Under the pieces are notes generated by a model. The model did no database searches. It was not told the origin of the DNA and worked only from the letters and a program-made list of their open reading frames with translations. 64,000 bases of DNA from Sympetrum striolatum (taxonomy: Eukaryota; Arthropoda; Insecta; Odonata; Libellulidae), in NCBI GenBank assembly GCA_947579665.1, contig OX388345.1, forward strand, positions 62,735,454 to 62,799,453, read 5' to 3'. The position numbers were made by a program, and so were the translations under genes. Shown here one piece after another: positions 36,444-48,400 of the stretch (position 1 is the stretch's first letter; every line of letters starts with the position of its first letter).

Positions 36444-39400
36444 GTAGGTTTTTTTTATCGCTTCTAATAGTCACTTTGTGACTTATTGTCCGTTAATGTT
36501 GATATTTTTTGACGATCACCCTTATTACTGTAACATTCACATAAAACTCATGGCATCGTTTTTTATTTATTAATAATGGTTTTGCATAGATAATGGTCTT
36601 TAAATTGGAAAGATATATTTTCCAGGTATAACGACTGTAGTTGCGTTTTTGGGTGAATTTGGGGTACTACTCCAAAAAATTGTAAATTGGATACAATGTT
36701 ATTAGAAACGGAACATTGTTTGTTCTTATGAAGTTATGGTGCATATTTTCCGTAGCGTAAAGTAAATTCAAAGTGTAATTTAAGTGTTTAAAATCGATTG
36801 CTATTTATGCGGATTAGTTTAATGTAATATCTTCTTGATAAACAATATCGATGAAGACTAGTAATATTTCCGCAGGATAATGAAAATTCCAAGTATAGTA
36901 TAGTATCTTAGAGTAAAATAGATTGTCCTCCATGCTGATTAATTTCATTTAATATTTTTTGAATGTGCAATATTGAAGAAGAGTAGTATTGTGTATTATA
37001 GGTTTAAATTCGTTTTGGTATTTGATGTTTTGTCATATTTATAATTAATATTTTTTACGTAAAATAGTTCTAAAAGTTTTATCTATATGTTTAATATTGA
37101 TATTTTTGTTTATTCATTTTATCAGCTACGTTATTGCCCCAGTTAATCTTCCCTTCGCAAATCCTTATTGGAAAAATAATCCTCATAAGCCACGAGAGCG
37201 AAGCTGTCAAGTAGAATCCCGCATATCATCGGCCGCCACCGTCTGCTCCTTCTACGCTTCTAAAAAGCGGAGCGGTAACGCACGCAAACGGCGAATTTCA
37301 CTCACTCGTATTAAATATCCCGCAATTAACTCACCGTCGCTCGTCTGGGGAAAAGTCCCCACGTTAAAGTCAAAGACCTCGGTAATGAGAATGTTGGAGG
37401 GAAATCGCAGATCGATTTTCTCCGAAGATAGCCTTTAATCCGCCGTACGCGCATAAGTGCAGCGTAAATACACGCCACAAACTACGTTAGACCAAATAAA
37501 TGAACAGCGCGCGAAACTTTTTCCGCGTCGACCCAAATTTCCCCCACCCCTTGCGACCGTCGTGTTTATGTGTACCTTCGCAAGCGATCGCCTTTGCACG
37601 CCGCAGTCCTCCTGCGCCGCTATTTTCTTCCGCCCGTTTACCCCCCCCCCCCCCCCCGCGAATTGCGTATTTACGTTGGGACCGGCCGATACGTGTGGGT
37701 GAGATTTCTCGGTAACGGTTGGCGGATCGCCACGTTCTTATTTTTATTGTATCGCGGCTAGCGGTTAATATTTCACCTATGTTTGGGTTCGGATTTTTTC
37801 CGCTAGGTGGCAGGGCGCGTCGGTTTCCCACGGATGGAGGAAATGTTTCGGTGTTTCGCGATTTAAAGGGGGAGCTATTGTTTTCCGAGTGGAATAGTTG
37901 CGACGTTTATCGGGGAATTTGGGGTCTTTCCGGGGAATTAGTTTCGGAGAAGTGCTGAAAAGAGTTTGGTGTATGTGTTGAAGTCGCGCGCAATTTCGCT
38001 GCGCGGTTGTTTTTTGTTTTATTTTTCCTCGTTTTACACGCATTAATTGATTTGACCGAGATAAAGGCGATAAAAGTTTTGATAAAAGTTGTTAGAATGT
38101 ACAGGAAAGCCGCTCTTATCAAATTAATTGATTATTTTCTTTATTTAATTTTTTGCGTGCCTAATGTATCTGTTATATGATAGCAATTGTGTGTTCAACT
38201 CTTTAGCCATGGAAATGTTATCCTTATTTTATTTAAAGTTGAGATATCATAAATTTAAGGTGGTAAAACCTTTTACAAAAGTCCTTGGAGTAAGTGGAGC
38301 AGCTCTGTATCAAAGAACTGATTTGATCTTTATTTTATTCTGCATTTCCATCATGAGTCTGTTGGAAAGTAAATATTTAAGGCCAGAAAACCTTAGGGAA
38401 AAAGCATTTTTCTCAATATTAGCATAAAATTTTAACTATAAATATTTACATTTTTGTCTTTCGTCTCTTAAGGAAGCATAATCAATTTTTTTCGTCAATT
38501 TTTATTCGTCAATTTAACATTTTCATCTTTTATTTCCAGATGTCTTCTGTCCAGAGACTTCGTTCGGCTCGGGAAGTGGTTCGTTCAGCCCTACGACGGT
38601 TCGGAGAAAATCATCGGCAAAAGGTGAGCGGCTGTCGGAGGCGCGGCTCTCGTGGTGCCGCTCGCGTATTTTTTCCCACTCGCGTCGTGCCGCCACGATT
38701 TCGGGCCCCTCACCAGAGAGGGGGAGAGGGCCCGCGTCGGCCGAGCAGCGAGGGCGCCCTCGTCCGCAGAGCCTTCCTCTCCCCCGTGGCCCGCTTTCGT
38801 TCGCCCCACCCCTCCTCGCTAGAAAGTGACGGCGTGTAGTCGGATCAATATAGCCGTAGCGGGTGAGAGAGGGAACTCTTCCCCCCTTATGCTACGGGGG
38901 GGGCGGCCTATCTGTCCCTAGCCATATCTTTCCGGCGAAGGGGGGAGTGTCGGACCAGTCCTTTCGTCTATCCTCCCCTCCGTGGTGCGCTCGTACTGAA
39001 GAGGAAATCTTGCTTCCGCGGAGAACCTGTTAAAGGCTATTCGTACCACTGCGGCACCTCACCCCTTTCTCGCCCTACACACCCCTTTCCTTCGCCGCTC
39101 AGGTCGCCCACGCGTCTTAAAGCGGGGTGGAATGCGGGATGGGGGATGCCGGATAAAGGGGAGATGACGGATAAAGAGGCTCTCGACTGATGCGTCTGTT
39201 TGCGGGGTGCCGGTCGATGAGGTTTCGGTTTGTTTTCCGATTGGTTGATGTCGGTAATCAGGGGTCGGTTAAAAGGGAGATGCCGGTTAAAAAGTCGGAT
39301 CTTAATTGTTTGCGGGATGCCGGTTAGTGGAATTTGTTTTCTGAATGGTCAATGCCGGTAATTCGGTTGTGGTTTGATCGGAGGTGCCGGTAGTAAGGGT

Positions 39401-42400
39401 TGGGGTGTGCTAGATAAAAGGGAGGCCGGATAAAGAGTATAGAACTCGTAAGGGATGCGTCTGTGTGCGGGTCGATGGGAGAATTCGGTTTTGGTTGGGC
39501 AGGGTGTCGGTATTGAGAGGTGCCGGATAAAAGAAAGATGCCAGATAAAGAGGATGGGTCTGCGTGCGGGGTGGTTGTCGGTCGAGGGGGGTGCTCGGTT
39601 TGTTTTCTGATCGGTTGATGCCGGTGGTTCGGCTTGGGCGTGTGGTATCGGCAGTAGAAGGAGCCGGTTAAGTTGAGGCCGGGTGATGTGGGGTGGATTT
39701 TAGGGGATGCCGCTCGAAACGGATGGGTCTGTGGGGCGAATGCCGGTCGATGGGAGAAATGGATGTTCGTCGCGCGGTAAATGTCGGTAATCCGTTCCGG
39801 TTGAGCGTGAGGTGCCGGTAGTGGAGGGCTGCCGGTTGAGGAAATACCGAGTTAGAGGGTGGTTGGATCAAGGGGTGGATGCGGCGCGAAACTGATGCGT
39901 CTGTTTATAAGGTGGAATGTACCGGTCGATGGGGGCAAATGGATATGGTTGCCGGGTGATAAAGAGCGGTAATTCGATTGTGATGCGCCCGAGGTTGGTA
40001 GGGGAGGGATGGAGAGTGTGAAGGGTTAAATTTGCAAGGGAGATGTTAATAGAAGGGATAAATGTTGGCGTACGCGGTGGCCAGTACGTTTTTTTGATTC
40101 CCCAACTTAATGGGATTTATTCATGTTGTCCCGGGTTCGAGTTCCGTTGAAAGTGGGAAGCATCCTCCGTTAAAACCAAACCCTCCGGTGAAGAGTCCTC
40201 GATGTGTCTCGTTTGGTTTCGTATGGCGTCGATCAAAAGTAACGTTATCCGAGAGAAGTAACGCACGCATTCCCCGGAGTTTTTAAAAATCCTCCCCCTC
40301 TTGCGCACCAGTTTTGCGGCTTTTTAGCGCTTTGTTGGGGAGGGCTCGTGCCACCTCTGCCCCCCGCTCCCCCCGCCGAACTTGAGGTGGAAGCTGGGCG
40401 TGTAAACCGATCGAAGAGGGAATCGTGGGTAGTGGGGCGGAGCGGGGGAGAGCGTGCTCTTTTACGGATTTCCCTCTCTTCATTCAAGGGTCTCGTTCAT
40501 CCGGACGGGATATTTAATGGTTTTTGTCCGTCCGGGCGAAATTGTCATGGGCGACTTTTCTTTCTCTTTCGATCGTCTTCGCCGTGGGGTCGTGCGGTGC
40601 CTTTTCTCTCTATCAGTGATTTCTGCTTTTGCGTCGCGAGACGATATGCGGAAATGATGGCCGACTTAAAGATGGAGCGCGGGGGGTTCATCAAGGTTGG
40701 CGGGAAATGAAGTGTCGGTGCGTAAAAAGAGTTCCACAAGTGGCGCTCGAGCTCTTAAGAGGTGGCCCATTAATCCCGGAAAATCTATATTTTATAAGTC
40801 GAAGCTCAGATGTAGTCGGAGCGGTACCTTTATTTACTTTTCGAGTTTTGTCGTCGTATTCGAAACGGTGGGCAACGCTCTACGGGGGGTTAGTTTTGTT
40901 TTCTCTGTGGCATTTACGAATAATCGTTTTTGTTAGTATAACTCGATAATCGCTTTACATTTAATTAGTTCCAGCGATAGCACGTTAACAGAATTTAAAA
41001 GAAAATCTGTCATACTTAAATTACAACCAGTTACAGCGTTGAGTATGTATGAAATTTAGAATTTTGGTTGATGCATTAAAGCTTTTTACCGAAAAATTAT
41101 GAACGTAAATACGAGCATTACTAATCAATGCGAATTGCTGCAGTATAAATAAGACAGATTTATAACAGAAAGAATTTATTTTACCGATGTTTAAATTATG
41201 GCTTAAAAATTGGGCCGATGGAGCAAATATTAGAATATTAATTCCATATCCATATTAATCGTATCACTGCGTAATAATAAAATTAATTACTCATTTCATA
41301 AAACATTCTAAATTAACCAGTTTGTCTGTAAATTCATTTCATTTAAATAGATTATCGTATTATGTTTGGATTACATAGTATAATACTCTATGATCGAAGA
41401 CTTAAAAATCAAAATTGTAGTTATGAAATCGATGGTTCATTGAAACAAAACCGAAAAACTGTTGAAAAGCCTTTACTTTGTGGAACTTTGGATTCTAATT
41501 CATAAGAGGATTATTTGATGTTATTTCCGCAAATGCATGTACGGTTTTTTCGTGCTATTTACAAATCCGTTGTTCAATCTAATAAACAGCCATTGTAAGT
41601 GAGAAAATTGTAAAAAATATTTTATTTTTAATAATATGTTGCTTGTTTGTTTAAGATACTTTTAATGTGGGTGCGTTATGATACTTTCTAAATAGCATTC
41701 ACCAATACTTTAGGCGATTTTGTAAAATGTTCCTAAGACCATATTTAACCATATCCTGGTCTTCATTTAAAAATTTACACAGTATACTTTTTTGTTACAA
41801 CACCGTTATTTTAAAGGCTTAGCATGATTAGCAATACTACCAATTCATCATCTTGTCGTGCATGGCATTCATTTTGATGCAATGTATACGCGTATCAGTT
41901 TGCCTAAGAATTTAGAAGTTGCCTTTAAAAAATATAGTCACTTTTAATGAGCTATATAACATATTTCTAATCTAAAATGGAGTTTATAACCATTTGAAGT
42001 AATATTTGCTATTACTTTTGATTTTTAATAAAGTTTGAAGTAATATTTGCTATTATTTGATATTACTGAAAAAAGATTGGGAAAAAATCTCCGGCGCAAT
42101 CTTGGAACATTATTCGCCGATATTCGATGCAATTCCCTCGGAAAGCCGGTGTTGACAGGCATTTTTTTGCTGTCCGCGTAGAAAGCATGGAAATTGAAAT
42201 TCCATCGGTTTTCCACGGTGCGCGCCCATGAAAAATAACGGAAGGTCATCTTTTATGCATTCCCCTTTGATATTTCCCTAATTGTCACGGAGTATCACTT
42301 TCGGACGATCTGCATGTAAATGTCACGTGTCTGTCATCCACGGATTCGCGCCTCTCTATTTTTCCGATTACAAATGTTTCTCCTCGCCGGGGCTAAGGAT

Positions 42401-45400
42401 TTTTTATTTGTTTAATTTATTTATCCATGAATTTTATAGAATTGCGTTAAGTTATATTTTCTCGGAAGCTCGTAATGCTTAATTCTTCGTAAGAAAATCT
42501 CCAAACGTTAATTTGTTTCATCTGGTATTTGTATTTTTTGTTTATTGGTATTATTTTAAAGCTATTTATGAGATGCGCATACATGTATTTTATAAAAAAT
42601 TATTTATTTTAACGAAAATGCATGTACGATATATTTTTTTAATATACGCCTAATAAAGGGTCAAATAATAATAATTCCACCATAACTTTTTTAACTCGTA
42701 CAATCCACATTTTCCGAAAACACAATCGTTTTGTGTTTGGTATTTAGTGAAATTCCATCTCAAAAAACATTTTGTCGTAAAACTGCGTATGCGGTTAAAG
42801 TTTTTTAAATCTGCAATTACACCAAGTTTTTCCATCACGTAAAATAATTTATCGTAACAGAAATGCGTGGGTATATTTTTTTAATTATTCATTTCCACAA
42901 ACTTTTTCCCAACGTCAAACGGTTGTGTTTTTAAAAAAAGTTTGTGAAATCGTGTATGTTTTTTAAACCTCACCGTACACCCATTTTTGTTGCGATAAAT
43001 TATTTTGTATGATGGAATTCCATCATATATTATTGGTTCGGTTTAATTTTAAAATTCTAAGATTGCAAATACGTCGAAGTGAGGATCATAGCAGCACCGC
43101 CTCTTGGATTTTCTTTCGGGCGCACGCGAACAAAGGCGTTAATGGGAGGTTTTTGTGAGGGGAAAATTTGTGCAAATTTAAAAGGGAAACATGAAGGGCC
43201 CGCCCTTCGCTGGAGTATGTAAATTAATGGGCTTAGAATTGAGGATTGAATCCTACGCTCCTTCATCTCTTCCGTAGTAGCTCTATAGAGGCGTAAAGCT
43301 GCTCATCTTTCATTTAGGCAATTGTTACCGTATGAACGGGCAAGTGGCACCTAATTGTGACGTGGCATTGAACGGTCTCGGTGCTTTTCATTCAGGGGAA
43401 ATTGGCCTCATCCGAAAGAACACCTCGCCAGAGAATCACTCCAAATTTTATTTCCTCCGAGGAATTCGCCCGTTTAATTAGATTGAATCTTGGGTGTTAG
43501 CGTAGAAGGTAATTAAGTTGATGTGGGTGAACTTGCCCTTGAATGAAAATCCTCGGAGAAAGTTAATCGTGGCTTACATTGAATCAGTTTCTCTAATCGG
43601 CGGCTTCCTAAAATAAATCTCGGAAATTTTAGCGAGTTAATTTATATTATCGCGTCAATTTCTGTGGTTGCCTATACCGCCTGTAAGTGATGTTTAGTTA
43701 CCTTAATGGTTTTAAATTGGAAGGAATTCGTGCGTAGTGGTGGAAATTAAATTGATTCTCCCCAAGGTGAAAAAGGACCGTTTGATTCGCGTAATTTAGT
43801 CCTCACTTGAGAAACCAGTTTAACTCGTTGTCTGCCTTACTCGGAAACAGTGTATCCCGCCAAAAGCTGATTACAATAACTCTGACGTCATCCGATTCGG
43901 ATTTCCCGCCGGAATCTGGCAAGCCGCGAGGAAAGACTGCTATAATGCGTTTAAACTTTGCGCGTATTGGAAATTTAGTTTACTCATTCTCTTATACCTG
44001 CGAAACCACCTCCTAAGGTAAACAAGACAAGTATGATTACAAGTTAATTACGATAAGAAGTATGAATGTTTGAAGTAACTATGATGTCCTCCTATTATGG
44101 TGTTTTCTAACTTTTTTATCAATAAAGAAGTATTAAACATTAACTAGCTGAAAAGAAAGTTGATATAGTTGAAAATTAAAGGTAAAATATGTTCGCAAAA
44201 TCAACCCTTTTCTGAATGAAAATAATATTGTAATTCGAAATTCAAAGTAAGCCAGTAAGTGAAATGCGAGTAAATACGAATGTATGAAAGTGAAATTCAT
44301 GGGGCAAATATGAGAATATAAGTAAGAAAGAAAATCACGAGTGATGAAATTATTCTTTTATATTTATTTATTTATTATTATTATAACATGAAAAAGAGTA
44401 TTTTTCTTTTAATAATTACAGCCGTGAAAGTATCCCCATGACAAACTTCTCACAGAGCAAGAATACTGTACCTAATTATCTGCGTTAATATATTTATTAT
44501 TAAATATATTTACTTAGTACTTGAATGTACTTAGTTTACTTAGTAGATGAATGATAGCTCTATGGCCAGTTTCACCATATCCATGCGAGGAAAGGTCAAG
44601 ATATTTTTTTATTATTTCGTAGCAAATGTTAGGAAAGTTGTTTTCATGACAATTCTTAAATCGGCTCTTGCAGATTGTGTGCTTATTTTTTTTCCTTGGG
44701 ATATTTCAAGATCGATTAAACTTAACTCCCTTTTATCGAGTTTTATTTTTGATCCCGTCTTTTTCTGCATAATATGGGCCATTTATTAGCATGGTAAAAA
44801 GAGTAATTATCTTAAACCTTATATTTTTTCTGTCATCCATACTGTGTGATAATATTTTTTTCGTCCTTGTGTCACAAGGAAAGTGTTGTGTGGTATGCGT
44901 GTTGTTTGTATCGTTATTGGGCGTAAAATTAACTATGGATAAGTATTATCTGATTTGAGTGATTCTTCTAACTTAGTTTATTGTTAATTTATGTTTCTTT
45001 GCGAAATACGTCCCGTACCTCATTAACAAAATTTTATATTGAAGGCTTATTTAACAAGTCATTAAAAAAAAACTTTAATATCGTCGTCTTCAACTTGCAC
45101 CTACTGAGTACCATTTTGTTATGAATACTTTATGGTATCGGAATGGTGCGTACATAAACGTTGGTCCCTTAGCTGTGCTGTTTTATATTAAAACTTATAT
45201 TGCAGCTTTGAGGTAATCATACAAACCATTTCATTCTAACTAACCACAACATTATTTATTTTGTTTCTATTCAAACAACTTAATAAATTTTTAATGTAAC
45301 GATCCCTTATTAAGTTTTACGAAGTAAATTGCTGAATCGTGGTCCTGGATGAATTAATATTTTCAAATATAACATTTATAAATGATCATCACTAACAATG

Positions 45401-48400
45401 ATATGCATAAATGTTGCCTCTTCTGAGATACTTGAAAATTTTATTAACCTTAAGTATTTCTTGATTTGTTGCTATTTGATAGGTCCTTAGGGCTTTGGGA
45501 AGCCCTTAAGTATTTCAGTAAATAAGGATTTGATCCTTACGCTTAGCACCTCATTCGTGTGTATTCGCAGATCACCTTGCATGATCAAAATGTTTCCACT
45601 TGATGTTTTCTAACACCTGTTTTCCTTCTTTTTCAGCACGCACCTCTCGTTTGCGTTCGCCTTCTTCGTGCACGGCGAGAGTACGGTATGCGTAAGCGTG
45701 GACGTCCGGCAGCACCCTCCGGTGCGGCGCCTCTCCCGCCACCACCTCTCCGCAGCCGCTTCCAGTCACCCTCATCACCCGCCTTCCCACTCCCACGGCG
45801 GGTGCGGCTGCTGCTGTTGCTGCGCCTCCGGTCCCTGCGGCTGCCTCTCGTCGGCGACAGCGGCCGCGGCTTCACCGCCCTCCTCCTCGGCCGCCTCCAC
45901 CACCTCTCCGCATTCCTCCACCGCCTCGCCGCACTCGGCTGCTTCATCCGCCTCCACGTTCTCGTCTTCGGCCTCCTCCAATTCGTGTGCCGCGGGGGGC
46001 GCCACGACTTTTCCTTCCTCGCCCTCGCCCGTCGGCGCCTCTGCAGCCTCCAGTGGCGCCTCGCAGAATGGTAAGTGAAATTGCCCCTCTCCAATTGCTT
46101 CTTCGTGGTTGTCCCAGTGACTGGGAGTTGTCATAAAGTACTCCTTGGAGAAGTCAATCAATGGAGTAGTTAAATCAGGTTAGGGTTTATTTTTAGGTGC
46201 ACCAGGCACTACTCGAGGGCATCCTCTTTAATAGAATCCAAAAAAGTTTTTTCCTATTCTAAGGTGAATGTTGTGTTTATGGGGAGAACAGGATAGGTGC
46301 AAGGACCAAACTCAATGTGGTCCTTACGCCTAGGGCCTCTGATTGTTAAAAGTTCTCCCTAACCCAGCTGTTATCTAAAGTAGAAGCACGATTACCCTAG
46401 ATATTTTGATACTCTTTGGTGCATCTAGAGGCATTGAATTAGTAAAATCAAACTTTGTTCCGAAGAGTGTCAATGACGACCGGTTTCGGCCATCTGTATT
46501 CAAGCATCGAATTCCCTAATTAATTTGACCTTAAATTGATTTTGTTATCTGTACTTTCAAAGTTGCTACATTTATGTTGAATGTGGTATTGTTCCGAATC
46601 GATTAGTGCTCATAGTAATGGTTTTAGTGTTTGAAAAAAGTGACGGTTATTACTAATAATATTATTATACGCATTATGTAAAAATATTTTCGTATTTATC
46701 AAGATTTATAGTTATCGCTTGGGTTCAATCAGATGGTGTAGATAAGGTTACTTACGGAAATGTATTCTACCAGAGTATTCAGGATTGTTGGCGATGAATG
46801 TAATCTAGATAAAAAAGTGAACTTAATTTGGGCATATGAACCTAGACAAAATCATTTAGAAACCTAAATATCCAACTTAAATTGATGGTAGTCAAATATT
46901 TGAAATAAAACAGTTGTCAAGCAAAGATGCTTTCTTTTTTTCATGTATACATTGCGTGTTATTTATGTCGAACAATGTTAATTAACTGGAAGAGGGAAGA
47001 CCAGTTTTTTCGGTTTTAGTGGTCGAGAGCGTGGAGAAGTTAATGAGCACATAACATTTAGAAATAAATTCAACTTCCCTAAAAATGGCCTAAAAATGAA
47101 ACTTAAGTCTTCATTATTTAGAACCCGTATTTACAGTCGTCGCTAGAAATTCTTTCGTTGCTGTTTTTTTATCTTTTTATCCATCGGAAAAGATATTTAT
47201 GACAAGTTTGAGTCATCAAAATAGGATATTAGATCTTCAATCCCGGATGTTTAGCATTCAGATGACTAAATCGCTATTGTAAACAGATTTTAAAATGTTC
47301 TCGCTTACAGACTTAAATGTTCGGTTTCTTTCTTACACGATGAATTCGCGACTTAAAGAAAATACCTAATTTAACCGCCATTGCATTTTTATTAAATGGA
47401 CCGCTAAGAATTACAATAAAAGTGGGTGGAAAGTAAAAAAAGGCATTTTCGTATTTCTCAGAGACTTATAAAACCTTTCTTACTCATGTTGATCATTGTA
47501 ATACGTAATCAATTAAGTATTCGAGGAATGTGTGATTTTTTTCCCTTGAATAGTGCCTAATTTGTTAGGGAATACAGGGAATATTTGATTTCTTTAGTTT
47601 TTTTCCATTGGATTCTTCATATCCGAGGAACCGTCTTTTTCGCATTCGGGAATAAATGTGAAAGTTGCATTTGAAGAATAATCTTAATATGGTTTTAACT
47701 TGAGAGTTATTCAAGACAGTGTCGTACCTACCTTGAGACACCCCCCTAATTATCACTGACAGTTGTAATTATTAAATTCCAACGTCGTAAATTAATTGGG
47801 CCGCTTTGGCGATATTTATTATTTTTAAATAAATAACATATTTGATTCAGTTTAAATAAATAATATCCTTTTAAGAAAACAATCCGGTATCATTGAATGA
47901 CGGCATAACATAGTAGTATCTTTATGATGGCTGTAATTTTCGCGGCTCTCTAAAATTTTACTTGCATCTTAAGTGATGCAGGTATTTTTTGTTGCTATCA
48001 TTTTTGAAAATCTAATGGTATATTAAAGAGTACATTATCAATGCAGCTTTTCTAGGCAATTTAGTTAACTTTCGTTGTTTGTAAACCCAAAGATAACCCC
48101 GAGTTCCGCACAACTTTGATTTCTTCCTAAGTTCATTCATTCCGTATCATTTAGAGTAATTAAATTTACATGATATATCTTAATTTGCGTAATTTAAATT
48201 GGTAATTTTTGCATCCTGTTTCATCTGTGTTAATCCGCTGTTTGTAAGCATCATAATATTATTTTAAACTCCTTTCGGTCGTTGAGGACATCTCTGCGCG
48301 TTGAAGTTTCCTTTGACTAGTGGAATTCAATCTTTTCCAAATGATTTGAAAACATTTTACGCAAGTTACAGTCAGAATGACATCGATTATTAGTTACTCT

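Larger units (their letters stand above)
38624..45636 (+). other. MED13 intron between exons b and c (7.0 kb)
   Basis: Contains a CpG-rich stretch with the tandem repeat (38624-40950), an AT-rich middle, the short direct repeat at 41993, the foldback element at 42841 and snoRNA copy 5. No other gene is seen. Confidence 0.9.

Noticed and set aside
40125..40155. Pol III B-box-like gggttcgagttcc
   Set aside because: No A box at the right distance and no cloverleaf. Probably chance in GC-rich sequence or a SINE scrap.
45572..46161. Minus-strand and alternative plus-strand open frames opposite MED13 exon c
   Set aside because: They are shadows of the GC-rich exon. Only the plus-strand frame with [15 protein letters not shown] continues the MED13 reading with correct phases.
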